From contig DAOTUB010000042.1 of NCBI GenBank assembly GCA_034437455.1, positions 1 to 64,000 of the forward strand: a stretch of DNA of 64,000 nt, given 5' to 3'. The stretch is from DAOTUB01 sp034437455 (lineage in GTDB: Bacteria > Chloroflexota > Anaerolineae > B4-G1). Below are positions 40,938 to 50,065 of the stretch, one piece after another; position 1 is the first letter of the stretch, and every line of letters begins with the position of its first letter. The position numbers and the translations under genes were made by a program. The notes beneath the pieces are model-generated. The model searched no databases. It was not told where the DNA came from and was given only the letters and a program-made list of their open reading frames with translations.

Positions 40938-43900
40938 TTGAAGTTACGAGGATTGATCCGTAGCCTGGTTGGCGATTCCAACCAGCGTGAGATCGCGCGT
41001 TTGCAGCAAGAGGTCGAGCACATCAACGCGCTCGAGCCGGAATTCGAGTCGCTCGGCGACGCCCAATTGCGGGCCAAGACGGACGAGTTTCGCCGGCGTC
41101 TGGCATCGTCCCGTGGGGGCCAACGCCACTACGGGGAGGATAGCGAGACGCTCGACGATATTCTGGTCGAGGCGTTCGCCGTCGTGCGCGAGGCGGCCAA
41201 GCGCACCATCGGTATGCGTCACTATGACGTGCAGTTGATCGGCGGCATGATCCTGCACCAGGCCAAGATCGCCGAGATGAAGACCGGCGAGGGGAAGACG
41301 CTCTCCGCCACGCTGCCGCTCTACTTGAATGCGCTGGAGAGGGAGGGCGCTCATCTGGTCACGCCGAACGATTATCTATCGAAGGTGGGCGTGCAGTGGA
41401 TGGGGCCGATCTATCACGCGCTGGGGTTATCGGTGGGCGTGATCCAGTCCGCCGCCGTCAACCCCGATCAGGGTTCCTTCCTCTACGATCCTGAATATCC
41501 CTCGGACGATGACCGTTTTCTCAACCTGCGCCCGGTCTCCCGCCGAGAGGCTTACCGGGCCGACATCACCTACGGCACCAACAACGAGTTTGGGTTCGAC
41601 TACTTGCGGGATAATATGGCACGCGACCTGAGCCAGTGCGTGCAGCGTGGGTTTAACTATGCCATCGTCGACGAGGTGGATAACATCCTCATCGACGAGG
41701 CGCGCACGCCTCTCATCATCTCTGGCCCGGCTGAAGAGCCTTCAGAACTCTACCGCCGCTTTGCCGCCATCGTGCCCCGGTTGCAGCCCAGCAGTTTTGA
41801 GAGCGTCGAGCAGGAGATGCCCGATGGCGATTACGTGCTGGATGAAAAGACGCGGAACGTCACCCTGACCGAGCAGGGCGTGGAACGGGTCGAGCAGGCG
41901 CTTCCAATGGTTGAGGCGGGCCAGAGCATTTACGATGTCGAGTACGCTTACATGTTGCCCTATCTCGATAACGCGCTGCGGGCTTGTGTAACCTACAAGC
42001 GGGACAAGGATTACATCGTCAAGGACGGCGAGGTGATCATCGTGGATGATTTCACCGGCCGGTTGATGTACGGGCGGCGCTTTTCGGAGGGGCTGCACCA
42101 GGCGATAGAGGCGAAGGAAGGGGTGCGGGTACAGCGCGAGAGCCTGACCTATGCGACCATCACGTTTCAGAATTACTTTCGCATGTACGACAAGCTGGCC
42201 GGTATGACCGGCACGGCCAAGACGGAGGAGGAAGAGTTCCAAAAGATCTATGCGATGGACGTGGTGGTGCTTCCCACCAACGTCGAGTACCGCGCCACCT
42301 ACGGCGATCTGGAGACCCGCGAGCGGCGGGCGGACGAGATCGAGGAGGTCGCCTATGCCGGCGTGCTGAACGGTTCGGCTTTTATGGGCGGACCTGGGAC
42401 GGACACGAAGGTGACCACGTATGAGCCTGCCGATGGGAACGGGCGACGTTTCTTCAAGCGGCTCGATCTGCCGGATGTCATTTACGCGAACGAGCGGGCC
42501 AAGTTCCGGGCCGTGGTGGACGAGATCGCGGCGCTGCACGAAGCGAAGCGTCCCGTGCTGGTGGGCACGGTGGCGATCGAGACATCGGAGCAGTTGGCGC
42601 GCATGCTCAAACGTCGCGGGATCCCGCACCAGGTGCTCAACGCCAAGTACCACGAGCAGGAGGCGGTGATCATCGCCCAGGCCGGCCAGGTCGGCGCGGT
42701 GACCATCGCCACCAACATGGCCGGTCGAGGTGTGGACATCAAGCTGGGCGGCGACCCGGAGGGGGTGGCCCGCGAGAGGTTGCGCCGGGAAGGGATCGAC
42801 CTGACCGAGATCGACCAGACGCGCTGGAACCGGGTGCTCGATCTGCTGCGGAAGGGCCGGGACACGGCGGCGATCTATCAAGAGAACTCTGGACGATGGG
42901 TGGAGGTCTTGGTCGAGGCATCGACAGACTGCGCCGCCGAGCGCGAGCACGTGTTGCAAACGGGGGGCTTGCACATCCTGGGCACGGAACGCCACGAGGC
43001 GCGCCGCATTGATAATCAGTTGCGCGGGCGCTCCGGTCGCCAGGGCGACCCGGGTTCCTCTCGATTCTATCTCTCGCTGGAGGATGAATTGATGCGCCGT
43101 TTCGGCGGCGAGCGCGTGCGAGGGCTGATGGATCGGATGGGCGTCGAGGATGATATCCCGATCCAGCATTCCTGGCTCGACAAGTCCATCGAATCGGCGC
43201 AGATGCGGGTGGAGGGGTACAACTTTGACATCCGCAAGCACGTGCTGGAGTACGACGACGTGGTCAACAAGCAGCGCGAGGTGATCTATGACCAGCGCCG
43301 CCAGGTGCTCGAGGCGACAGATCTGCGCGAGCAGGTGCTGCGCATGGTACAGGAAGAGATCGGTCAGGTGATGGGCGAGCATTTGCCCGGCCCCGACCCT
43401 TACGATTGGGATTTGCGAGGGTTCGTCGGCGAGTTGCGCAACTTTTTCCCGCTGCCGTCCCGGTTCGACTACAGTTCGTGGGAGAACCTCTCGCTCTCCG
43501 AGATCGGGGCACAGTTGTCCGAGATGGCCGAGCGCGCCTACGAGGATATCAACCGCGCCATCGGTCACCAGATGTACCGGCAAGCTGTGCAGGAGGACGT
43601 GACGCTGGAGGCGCTGGCGCAGAGCGCCGACCCGGCGCGCCAGATGATCTATCGGCGCGTGGTCGAGCGGCTGGGAGATGAGCCTGACGAGGAGATGGCT
43701 GCTCGGCGTTTGCGCCAGCTCACGGACGAGATGAAAGAGCAGATCGAGGCGGCCTTTTTGGACACCTATCGTCTTTTCCGCGACCGGCAGTTGATGTTGC
43801 AGGCGGTAGACAATCTCTGGGTGCGGCATCTCACCAACCTGGGCGCTCTGCGTGAGGGCATCGGGCTGCGCGCCTACGGGCAGCAGAACCCACTGGTGGC

Positions 43901-44204
43901 CTATCGCAAAGAGGCCCACGAGATGTATCAGGAACTCCTGGCGCGCGTTCAGAGGACCGTGGCGCGCTCTGTCTATTTGATGCCCCAGCTCCAGGCCGTT
44001 CGACCGAGGGGAGGGCAATTGCGGGCTGTGCGTCCTCGTATTCAGACGAGGCGAACGCCTGCACCTGTCAAAGGGAAACAGGTCGCGCCGCCACCGGCCA
44101 GCGCCAGACCCGATCGCGACCTGGGGCGCAACGATCCTTGTTGGTGTGGCAGTGGGAAAAAGTACAAGCATTGTCATCTGCGAGAGGATATAGAGGCAAG
44201 ATAG
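40938..44204 (+). CDS. secA: Protein translocase ATPase SecA
   Basis: Motor ATPase that drives unfolded proteins through SecYEG. Its 1088 residues are longer than many SecA proteins. Features are the Walker A region IAEMKTGEGKTLSATL (about 113-128), the DEAD-type VDEVDNILIDEARTPLIISG, helicase domain 2 with NMAGRGVDIKLGG, and the C-terminal zinc motif RNDPCWCGSGKKYKHCH. The start is TTG after GAGGGGTG. Near residue 56 a short stretch ASSRGGQRHYG is absent from the SecA consensus I know and matches a palindromic element also found in gcvPA. Confidence 0.96.
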   Translation: MKLRGLIRSLVGDSNQREIARLQQEVEHINALEPEFESLGDAQLRAKTDEFRRRLASSRGGQRHYGEDSETLDDILVEAFAVVREAAKRTIGMRHYDVQLIGGMILHQAKIAEMKTGEGKTLSATLPLYLNALEREGAHLVTPNDYLSKVGVQWMGPIYHALGLSVGVIQSAAVNPDQGSFLYDPEYPSDDDRFLNLRPVSRREAYRADITYGTNNEFGFDYLRDNMARDLSQCVQRGFNYAIVDEVDNILIDEARTPLIISGPAEEPSELYRRFAAIVPRLQPSSFESVEQEMPDGDYVLDEKTRNVTLTEQGVERVEQALPMVEAGQSIYDVEYAYMLPYLDNALRACVTYKRDKDYIVKDGEVIIVDDFTGRLMYGRRFSEGLHQAIEAKEGVRVQRESLTYATITFQNYFRMYDKLAGMTGTAKTEEEEFQKIYAMDVVVLPTNVEYRATYGDLETRERRADEIEEVAYAGVLNGSAFMGGPGTDTKVTTYEPADGNGRRFFKRLDLPDVIYANERAKFRAVVDEIAALHEAKRPVLVGTVAIETSEQLARMLKRRGIPHQVLNAKYHEQEAVIIAQAGQVGAVTIATNMAGRGVDIKLGGDPEGVARERLRREGIDLTEIDQTRWNRVLDLLRKGRDTAAIYQENSGRWVEVLVEASTDCAAEREHVLQTGGLHILGTERHEARRIDNQLRGRSGRQGDPGSSRFYLSLEDELMRRFGGERVRGLMDRMGVEDDIPIQHSWLDKSIESAQMRVEGYNFDIRKHVLEYDDVVNKQREVIYDQRRQVLEATDLREQVLRMVQEEIGQVMGEHLPGPDPYDWDLRGFVGELRNFFPLPSRFDYSSWENLSLSEIGAQLSEMAERAYEDINRAIGHQMYRQAVQEDVTLEALAQSADPARQMIYRRVVERLGDEPDEEMAARRLRQLTDEMKEQIEAAFLDTYRLFRDRQLMLQAVDNLWVRHLTNLGALREGIGLRAYGQQNPLVAYRKEAHEMYQELLARVQRTVARSVYLMPQLQAVRPRGGQLRAVRPRIQTRRTPAPVKGKQVAPPPASARPDRDLGRNDPCWCGSGKKYKHCHLREDIEAR
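41103..41136. repeat. In-frame palindromic element inside secA
   Basis: 34 bases, 30 identical to 52079-52112 in gcvPA. Arms CCCGTGGGGGC and GCCACTACGGG fold around loop CAAC with nine Watson-Crick pairs and one wobble. It codes ASSRGGQRHYG between RRL and the conserved ETLDD of SecA. Confidence 0.75.
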
Positions 44205-44260
44205 ACCCGAGTCGTTGTTGGGCGGGGCGACGGTAGCGGGTTGTAGTCGCAGGAGGGGAT

Positions 44261-44638
44261 ATGGAGGAAATGGAGCTTGATTTGACGGGTCGCCTGATGG
44301 CGGATATGGACCCAGAATTGCTCGAATTCCTGCAGACACGGATTGATTCCTTCGTCAAGTGGGACCTCGTTCGCTTTTTTCACGATAATCCTTATACGAT
44401 AGATACGGCCGAGAATATCGCGCGGTATGCCGGTCGAAGCGTTGATGTGATCCGTTCTGAGCTGGCCGATCTGACGCGAGATGGTGTGCTGGAGGAGAGT
44501 CAACTGGGTGGTATGACGGTCCATTCGCTGGTTCCCGATCGCCGGGTCCGAGAGTTACTGGAGCAGTTTGTGAAGGCGTCCGATGATCGGCAATTCCGGG
44601 TCAAGGCAATCTATCACATCATCCGAGGAGCGCGTTGA
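44261..44638 (+). CDS. Winged-helix DNA-binding-like protein
   Basis: 125 residues, ATG after CAGGAGGGG. A helix-turn-helix pattern is visible in NPYTIDTAENIARYAGRSVDVIRSELADLTRDGVLEE (about 44-80), with the wing following. It has no sensor or catalytic domain. It lies 48 bases upstream of a KaiC-like ATPase in the same direction, so it may regulate or work with that ATPase. The exact family is not recognised. Confidence 0.7.
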   Translation: MEEMELDLTGRLMADMDPELLEFLQTRIDSFVKWDLVRFFHDNPYTIDTAENIARYAGRSVDVIRSELADLTRDGVLEESQLGGMTVHSLVPDRRVRELLEQFVKASDDRQFRVKAIYHIIRGAR

Positions 44639-44688
44639 TTTGTACCCGACATGCTCATTGGGACTAGCGTGAAAGGAGGAGGTGCGTG

Positions 44689-45456
44689 ATGGAGCGGGTA
44701 AAGACGGGCATCCCCGGCCTGGATGAGATGCTGAAAGGGGGCTTTTTGCCCCAGACGGCGAACCTGGTCGAGGGAGCGCCGGGTACAGGCAAGACCACGT
44801 TGGGGATACAGTTTATTTATCACGGCATCGTGGCCTGCGGCGAGCCTGGCTTGATCTTGACCTTCGAGCAGTTCCCGCAACAGTACTATCGTGACGCGGC
44901 CAGCTTTGGGTGGGATTTCCGTCAACTGGAGCGGGATGACAAGTTGCGCGTGGTCATGTCCAGTCCAGAAGTCAGCAAGATGGATCTGGAGCATGTAGGC
45001 GGACAGATCGAGGGACTGGTGCAGGAAATCGGCGCCCGGCGGATTCTGGTGGACAGCCTCTCCCATTTTGAGCGCATCTGCGAGGAGCCAGCGGTTCTGC
45101 GGGGCGTCGTCTATGGATTCGTCAACGCTCTGAAGCGGGTGGGGCTTACGGCTGTGCTGACGCGGGAGAGCGCGGTGCTTCTGGGCGACGCGGACGCGGA
45201 GGTGGGCGACGATGAATTCGCTTTTCTGGTGGATTCCTACACCCTTTTCCGTTACGTCGAGATCGAGAGCGCGGTTCACAGGGCGCTTTTGGTGCTCAAG
45301 ATGCGGGGCAGCGATCACGACAAGGGGATCCGGCAGTTTGAGATCACCTCGCGAGGTCTGGAGCTTCGTGCGCCGTTCGAGGGGCGGGAGGGGATCATGA
45401 GTGGAACTCCGCGACGGATGGTCGATTCATTCGTGCAGGCTTTTGTACAGAGGTAA
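44689..45456 (+). CDS. Single-domain KaiC/RadA-like RecA-fold ATPase
   Basis: 255 residues, ATG after AAAGGAGGAGGTG. It opens VKTGIPGLDEMLKGGFLPQ, the KaiC-family entry motif, then Walker A EGAPGTGKTTLG (about 29-40) and a Walker B strand ARRILVDSLSHFE. Only one KaiC domain is present and there are no KaiA or KaiB genes, so it is not a complete circadian oscillator. Similar proteins in other bacteria act in signalling. The two small membrane proteins after it are likely partners. Confidence 0.85.
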   Translation: MERVKTGIPGLDEMLKGGFLPQTANLVEGAPGTGKTTLGIQFIYHGIVACGEPGLILTFEQFPQQYYRDAASFGWDFRQLERDDKLRVVMSSPEVSKMDLEHVGGQIEGLVQEIGARRILVDSLSHFERICEEPAVLRGVVYGFVNALKRVGLTAVLTRESAVLLGDADAEVGDDEFAFLVDSYTLFRYVEIESAVHRALLVLKMRGSDHDKGIRQFEITSRGLELRAPFEGREGIMSGTPRRMVDSFVQAFVQR

Positions 45457-45461
45457 AAAAG

Positions 45462-45761
45462 ATGGTTGGGATGGCGATAGTCAAAAGGATCCTGCTCCTC
45501 TACTCGTGGGTTGTCGTTGGTATCCTGCTCGCTTTTCTGTGGCGCATTGCGTATTTTTACAAAAAGGCTTCTGGTCAGTCCGTGCGCCATTACGCCCTTC
45601 TGCTTCCGGCGCTGTTGTTGGCGGCTGGCGCGCTCTGGTACCTGTTGTGTGGGATAGACTTTATTGGATTGCCCATCGGCGATCTTTTATTGTTCAGCGG
45701 CGGCGTCTTGCTCTGCCTGTTTGGGTTTCGTCTACAGGAGTTGATGATGGGGAGACGATGA
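45462..45761 (+). CDS. Small membrane protein, unknown
   Basis: 99 residues with about three predicted membrane helices (near 8-28, 43-62 and 67-90) and a short basic tail. It starts five bases after the KaiC-like gene and ends in an ATGA overlap with the next gene. I recognise no family. Co-translation with the KaiC-like ATPase suggests that it tethers or senses for that protein, but this is inference from position alone. Confidence 0.65.
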   Translation: MVGMAIVKRILLLYSWVVVGILLAFLWRIAYFYKKASGQSVRHYALLLPALLLAAGALWYLLCGIDFIGLPIGDLLLFSGGVLLCLFGFRLQELMMGRR

Positions 45762-46099
45762 TGATTGTCATCACGACGCCTTTAGCGCCTATGGGCTTGC
45801 TGGCTGTTGCTTACCTGGGTTTCCTCTTTGCCGCCCTTAGCAAGCGATTGAGCACGGTGACCAAAATGGCGGATCATCATCGCTGGTTCAAGGTCGCCAG
45901 CGGTTTGGTCGCAGTGGCGGCGATGAGTCAGGTGATACGGGGCACTGCTGCTCTGACTCCTCAGCTTGCGTTGCCTGTTTTGCTGGAACCGTGGTTTGCA
46001 TTGGTGAGTTTTCACATCCCTCTGGCTATGGGAGTCACTCTTGATCTTGCGCTCGTGTGGTATTATTGGAAATGGATCCTGGTGGAAAGGATCGATTGA
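45758..46099 (+). CDS. Small membrane protein, unknown, partner of the preceding gene
   Basis: 113 residues with about three predicted membrane helices (near 10-28, 43-62 and 75-105). The ATG at 45758 overlaps the stop of the preceding gene, and GGGGAGACG serves as ribosome site; the longer upstream frame is only a shadow of the two preceding genes. No catalytic motif or known family was seen. With its neighbour it forms a matched pair of hydrophobic proteins in the KaiC-like cassette. Confidence 0.65.
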   Translation: MMIVITTPLAPMGLLAVAYLGFLFAALSKRLSTVTKMADHHRWFKVASGLVAVAAMSQVIRGTAALTPQLALPVLLEPWFALVSFHIPLAMGVTLDLALVWYYWKWILVERID

Positions 46100-46126
46100 G
46101 AATCGGTTTTTAACAACTCGAAGATC

Positions 46127-47206
46127 ATGCGCGATGGACAAAAGTTGAAAGTGCGAGACGATCTCCATGCACTGCCAAAGGTGGATCTGCATCGCCACCT
46201 GGAAGGCTCTCTGCGGCTCGAGACCCTGGCAGAGATCGCCCTGGAGCATGGTATTGACCTGCCCAGCTACGATATCGAGTACTTGCGTCCCTTTGCGACG
46301 GTGACGACGGATGCAGAGCCGGATTTCCACCTTTTTCTCGAAAAGTTTGCCTTCCTGCGGCGTTTCTATCCCACCCAGGGGGCGGTAGAACGGATCGCGT
46401 ATGAAGCGGTGGCTGACGCAGCCGCCGATAACATCAAGTACCTGGAGTTGCGTTTCAACCCTGTGGCGCTGGCCCGAGAGCAGGGAGCCTCCCTCGATCA
46501 GGTGGTCACCTGGGTGTGCAATACGGTGGCCCAGGCCCAACGGGATTGTGAGATACAGACCGGCTTGATTTTGCAGATTGATCGACGAGGGAGCGTAGAT
46601 ACAGCAGCGCAGATCGCCGATATTGCGCTGGCCCATCGAGCGGATGGCGTCGTCGGCCTGGACCTGGCCGGCTACGAAGTGGACTATCCATCCCGTCGCT
46701 TTGCCAATGTTTTTCAGCAAGCGAGACGAGAAGGGTTAGGCATCACAGTGCACGCTGGAGAGGAAGGGGGACCTGAGAACGTCCGGGAGGCGATCGAACA
46801 GTTGGGGGCGCAGCGCATCGGGCACGGTGTGCGCGCGATTGAGAATTCCCAGGTCCTGGAATTGGTCTACGAACAAGGAGTGACGTTGGAAGTCTGCCCG
46901 ACCAGCAATATGCAGACGGGCGTCGTCGATCGGTTTGGATATCATCCCTTGTTCGATCTCTTGGCCCTCAATTTGCGCGTGACGCTCAACACCGACGACC
47001 CCTGTGTTAGCGATACGACCTTGACCGACGAATATCGGGTCGCTATGCTGGCGATGGGGATCACGTTGAAGCAACTGAAACGCATGATCCTAATGGGGAT
47101 AGAGGGAGCATTCCTGCCGCCGGAGGAGCGGGAGCGGTTGGCGGATTGGTTCCGCGAGGAGTTGGGATTGACGACCAATGAACAACAGAACCACAAGGGG
47201 GATTGA
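46127..47206 (+). CDS. add: Adenosine deaminase
   Basis: Zinc hydrolase converting adenosine (and deoxyadenosine) to inosine in purine salvage; 359 residues. Metal and catalytic motifs are KVDLHRHLEGSL near the start, TVHAGEEGGPENVREAI, IGHGVRAIE and LNTDDPCVSDTTL. The ribosome site before the ATG at 46127 is weak, so a slightly later start is possible. Its stop overlaps the argS ATG (TGATG), indicating coupled translation. Confidence 0.92.
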   Translation: MRDGQKLKVRDDLHALPKVDLHRHLEGSLRLETLAEIALEHGIDLPSYDIEYLRPFATVTTDAEPDFHLFLEKFAFLRRFYPTQGAVERIAYEAVADAAADNIKYLELRFNPVALAREQGASLDQVVTWVCNTVAQAQRDCEIQTGLILQIDRRGSVDTAAQIADIALAHRADGVVGLDLAGYEVDYPSRRFANVFQQARREGLGITVHAGEEGGPENVREAIEQLGAQRIGHGVRAIENSQVLELVYEQGVTLEVCPTSNMQTGVVDRFGYHPLFDLLALNLRVTLNTDDPCVSDTTLTDEYRVAMLAMGITLKQLKRMILMGIEGAFLPPEERERLADWFREELGLTTNEQQNHKGD

Positions 47207-48894
47207 TGGGAGCACTCTTTCGTGACCAGGTAGCTGCTTTGATCGCCGCGGGTATGCAGGCCGCACAGGAGGGGGGCGCGCTGCCTGCGTTCGAGATACC
47301 AGAGATCGTCGTGGAACGCCCGCGTCAAACTGAGCACGGCGATTACGCCTCGCCGGTCTGCTTCCAACTGGCGCGAGTGGCGCGGATGGCTCCCCGAGAG
47401 ATCGCCGCCCGCGTGGTCGAACGTATGCCATCGGCTTTGTTCGTGGGCCAGGCCGGGGTGGCCGGACCGGGATACATCAATCTCATGTTGGATACGTCCT
47501 GGCTGACCGCTCAGGTCGAGATGATCCTGGATGCTGGAGCGCACTGGAGCGACGTGGATATTGGTCGCGGACGTCGGGTACAGGTCGAATTCGTCAGCGC
47601 CAATCCCACCGGCCCGATCCACGTCGGGGCCACCCGCAACGCCGTCATCGGCGACGCGCTGGCAAACGTCCTGACAGCGGCGGGTTTTGAAGTCGAACGA
47701 GAGTACTATGTAAACGACGCCGGTTCCCAGATACGTAACTTTGGCGAGAGCCTGTATGTCCGTTACGCCCAGGCTCTTGGCAGGGACGAGCCATTCCCCG
47801 AAAGCGGTTACCGTGGGGATTACATCGTGGAGCTGGGGCGGTGGATGGCCCAGCAATATGGCGAGCGGTACCTCGATGCGCCGCGCCAGGAAGCGGTCCG
47901 TGCCCTGGGAGAAGAGGGGATCGAACGGATGATCGAGGCGATGCGTCGCGACCTGGCGGCGCTGGGCGTGACGTTCGATACCTGGTTCCACGAGCGGAGC
48001 CTGTACGAATCTGGGTTGTTTGAGCAGTGTCTCCAAAAGCTGCGGGACGGAGGCTACATCACCGAGCGCGAAGATGCGGTTTGGTTTACCTCGCCCGAGT
48101 TGGCGGACGATGCGGTCGTCATCCGTTCCCCCCAGGTGATATCGAACCCAGATGAGCGCCCGACTTATTTTGCCTCTGACATTGCTTACGTGTGGAACAA
48201 GCTGGTCGAGCGCGGTTTTGATCGGGCGATCTATGTGTGGGGGGCAGATCATCACGGCGACGTGCCGCGAGTGAAGGCGGCGGCTGCTGCTTTGGGACTT
48301 GACCCCGATCGAGTGGAGATCATTCTTTACCAACTGGTCAACCTGAAGCGGGGCGGCGAGGATGCGCGTATGTCGAAACGCGCGGGCGAATTTGTCACGT
48401 TGCGCGAGTTGCTTGGAGAGGTCGGCTCGGATCCCATCCGCTTTATGCTCCTCACGTGCACGGTCGACGCGACGATGGATTTCGATCTCGACCTGGCGGT
48501 CGAGCAATCGGACAAGAATCCCGTTTTTTACGTACAGTATGCGCACGCCCGCATCTCCAGCATCCTGCGCCACGCCGTCGAACTGGGATGGGACACAGAG
48601 CGACCGGGCGACGTTTCTCTGCTGGCCCACGAGAGCGAACTGCGGCTGATCCGCAAGCTTCTGGAACTGCCGGAGGTCGTGGCATTGGCGGCAGAACAAC
48701 TGGCCCCTCATCATCTTACGTTTTATGCGCAGGGCTTGGCCTCGATCTTTCACGCTTTTTACCGGGACTGTCGCGTCGTCGCGCCGGAGGAGCCAGAGCG
48801 GACACAGGCGCGCTTGATGTTGGTACGGGCAGCCCGGCTGACCCTGGCGCGGACGTTGGGATTACTTGGAGTGACCGCGCCGGGCCAGATGTGA
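47206..48894 (+). CDS. argS: Arginyl-tRNA synthetase
   Basis: Class I synthetase charging tRNA-Arg; 562 residues from the ATG at 47206 after AAGGGGGAT. The N-terminal Arg-tRNA-binding domain precedes the signature FVSANPTGPIHVGATRNA (HIGH-like HVGA). The KMSKS equivalent is DARMSKRAGEFV. The C-terminal DALR anticodon-binding helical domain ends the protein. Length and domain order are normal. Confidence 0.96.
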   Translation: MGALFRDQVAALIAAGMQAAQEGGALPAFEIPEIVVERPRQTEHGDYASPVCFQLARVARMAPREIAARVVERMPSALFVGQAGVAGPGYINLMLDTSWLTAQVEMILDAGAHWSDVDIGRGRRVQVEFVSANPTGPIHVGATRNAVIGDALANVLTAAGFEVEREYYVNDAGSQIRNFGESLYVRYAQALGRDEPFPESGYRGDYIVELGRWMAQQYGERYLDAPRQEAVRALGEEGIERMIEAMRRDLAALGVTFDTWFHERSLYESGLFEQCLQKLRDGGYITEREDAVWFTSPELADDAVVIRSPQVISNPDERPTYFASDIAYVWNKLVERGFDRAIYVWGADHHGDVPRVKAAAAALGLDPDRVEIILYQLVNLKRGGEDARMSKRAGEFVTLRELLGEVGSDPIRFMLLTCTVDATMDFDLDLAVEQSDKNPVFYVQYAHARISSILRHAVELGWDTERPGDVSLLAHESELRLIRKLLELPEVVALAAEQLAPHHLTFYAQGLASIFHAFYRDCRVVAPEEPERTQARLMLVRAARLTLARTLGLLGVTAPGQM

Positions 48895-48964
48895 GTTGTG
48901 GGCTGGAAATAGTTACAAATCGAGAGGAGTCACCATGAACTCTGTTCACCCAGAAGGACGAAAA

Positions 48965-49018
48965 TGTAGGGCGGTTTTGCTAACCGCCATAGGGTCGGAT
49001 AACAAATCCGACCTACAG
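48965..49018. repeat. Three-way-junction palindromic repeat, second sequence family
   Basis: The outer stem is TGTAG (48965-48969) with CTACA (49013-49017). Hairpin one is GGCGGTT/AACCGCC (48970-48976/48982-48988) and hairpin two is GGTCGGAT/ATCCGACC (48993-49000/49006-49013). The plan is as for the element at 43-96 but the sequences differ. It lies between argS and dcd and resembles REP-type elements. Confidence 0.7.
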
Positions 49019-49045
49019 AGTTATTTTCAGGGGAGATAACATCTG

Positions 49046-49918
49046 ATGGGACTGAAACCGGATCGTTGGATTCGCAAGATGTCACTGGAGCAACGAATGA
49101 TCGAGCCGTTCGTGGACGGGCAGGTGCGCGATGGCGTCATTTCCTACGGACTCTCATCTTATGGCTACGACATCCGCGTGGCCGACGAGTTCAAGATCTT
49201 TCAGCCCGAGATCACGGCGTCCAAGCTCTCGGACGTGCAGTGCGCCTACGTCGCGGGCATGCTCGATTCCCAGGGGCAGATCGATTATGAAATCTCGGGG
49301 GCGGAAGGACGGCCGGGACTGGCGCTCATCTTTGGCGGCGACGCGCGACTGTTGGAAGGGTTGCAGGCCCTGATCGGCACGGGATGGCTGCGCGAGTCGA
49401 ACGGAGCGCCGAGTGAATTGATCGTGAGCAAGGCCGCCGACGTGCAGTACATCCTGGCGCAGGTGTTGCCGTACCTGACGTGCCGCCGCGAGGCGGCCTC
49501 GCGCGCGTTGGCCGAATTGAAATCAAACAAGTCGATTGTCGTGGACCCCAAGCAGTTTGACGCCAATTCCTTCGTTGATTTCAGGGGCGACGTGTGCATC
49601 ATCCCGCCCAATTCGTTCGCGTTGAGCCGCACGGTGGAGTACTTTCGCATCCCGCGCAGCGTGCTGACGGTCTGCGTGGGAAAAAGCTCCTACGCTCGTT
49701 GCGGCATCATCGTCAACGTCACCCCATTTGAGCCGGAATGGGAGGGCTACGTCACATTGGAGATCAGCAACACCACGCCCCTGCCAGCCAAGATTTATGC
49801 CGGGGAAGGGATCGCCCAGGTCATCTTTTTTGAGGGGGACGAAGAGTGCGAGACATCGTATGCCGACAAGAAGGGCAAGTACCAGCGTCAGCAATCCATC
49901 GTCCTGCCCCGGTTGTGA
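49046..49918 (+). CDS. dcd: dCTP deaminase with an inserted LAGLIDADG-like domain
   Basis: Converts dCTP to dUTP, feeding dTMP synthesis. 290 residues against about 180-195 for the family. The first 52 residues (to ADEFKIF) and residues from about 162 (SIVVDPKQFD onward) join into a standard enzyme, with SSYAR and catalytic Glu239 in EGYVTLEISNTTP present. Between them lie about 108 extra residues with a LAGLIDADG-like motif. The reading frame is open throughout. Either the enzyme tolerates the insert or the protein is processed. The start follows GGGGAG. Confidence 0.9.
   Translation: MGLKPDRWIRKMSLEQRMIEPFVDGQVRDGVISYGLSSYGYDIRVADEFKIFQPEITASKLSDVQCAYVAGMLDSQGQIDYEISGAEGRPGLALIFGGDARLLEGLQALIGTGWLRESNGAPSELIVSKAADVQYILAQVLPYLTCRREAASRALAELKSNKSIVVDPKQFDANSFVDFRGDVCIIPPNSFALSRTVEYFRIPRSVLTVCVGKSSYARCGIIVNVTPFEPEWEGYVTLEISNTTPLPAKIYAGEGIAQVIFFEGDEECETSYADKKGKYQRQQSIVLPRL
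49202..49528 (+). other. Inserted LAGLIDADG-like segment within dcd
   Basis: Residues about 53-161 of the dCTP deaminase. The motif QCAYVAGMLDSQGQI resembles LAGLIDADG, but the last acidic residue, normally catalytic, is Gln76. A later VLPYLTCRREAASRALAEL helix matches the end of small LAGLIDADG domains. No Cys/Ser N-terminus, His-Asn C-terminus or splicing blocks are present, so it is not a normal intein. Confidence 0.7.
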
Positions 49919-49920
49919 TG

Positions 49921-49949
49921 TTGACGGGTTGAGAATTTCCGATTATAAT
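49921..49949 (+). promoter_or_regulatory. Promoter of tRNA-Val
   Basis: TTGACG (49921-49926), 17-bp spacer, TATAAT (49944-49949), starting two bases after the dcd stop codon. Transcription would begin at or just before the mature tRNA 5' end (49958). Confidence 0.65.
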
Positions 49950-49957
49950 TAGCCTGT

Positions 49958-50034
49958 GGGCGGTTAGCTCAGTTGGTCAGAGCGCCTGGTTTACACCCAG
50001 GAGGTCACAGGTTCGAGTCCTGTATCGCCCACCA
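49958..50034 (+). tRNA. tRNA-Val (anticodon TAC)
   Basis: The acceptor stem GGGCGGT pairs with ATCGCCC (one wobble). The anticodon arm is CCTGG-TTTACAC-CCAGG, giving anticodon TAC for valine, and the T arm is ACAGG-TTCGAGT-CCTGT. Discriminator A and an encoded CCA end follow (50031-50034). Confidence 0.95.
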
Positions 50035-50065
50035 TAATCAGCTAGCGAAGGAGATACCGGGTGCG

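Noticed and set aside
41742..44339. Minus-strand open frame of 865 codons opposite secA
   Set aside because: Same reason: complete overlap with secA, no recognisable motifs, composition of an antisense frame.
44689..45456. Circadian kaiABC cluster
   Set aside because: Only one KaiC domain is encoded and there are no kaiA or kaiB genes nearby.
49202..49528. Intein in dCTP deaminase
   Set aside because: About 108 residues is too short for splicing plus homing domains, and the boundary residues needed for splicing (Cys/Ser at the start, His-Asn then Cys/Ser/Thr at the end) are missing.
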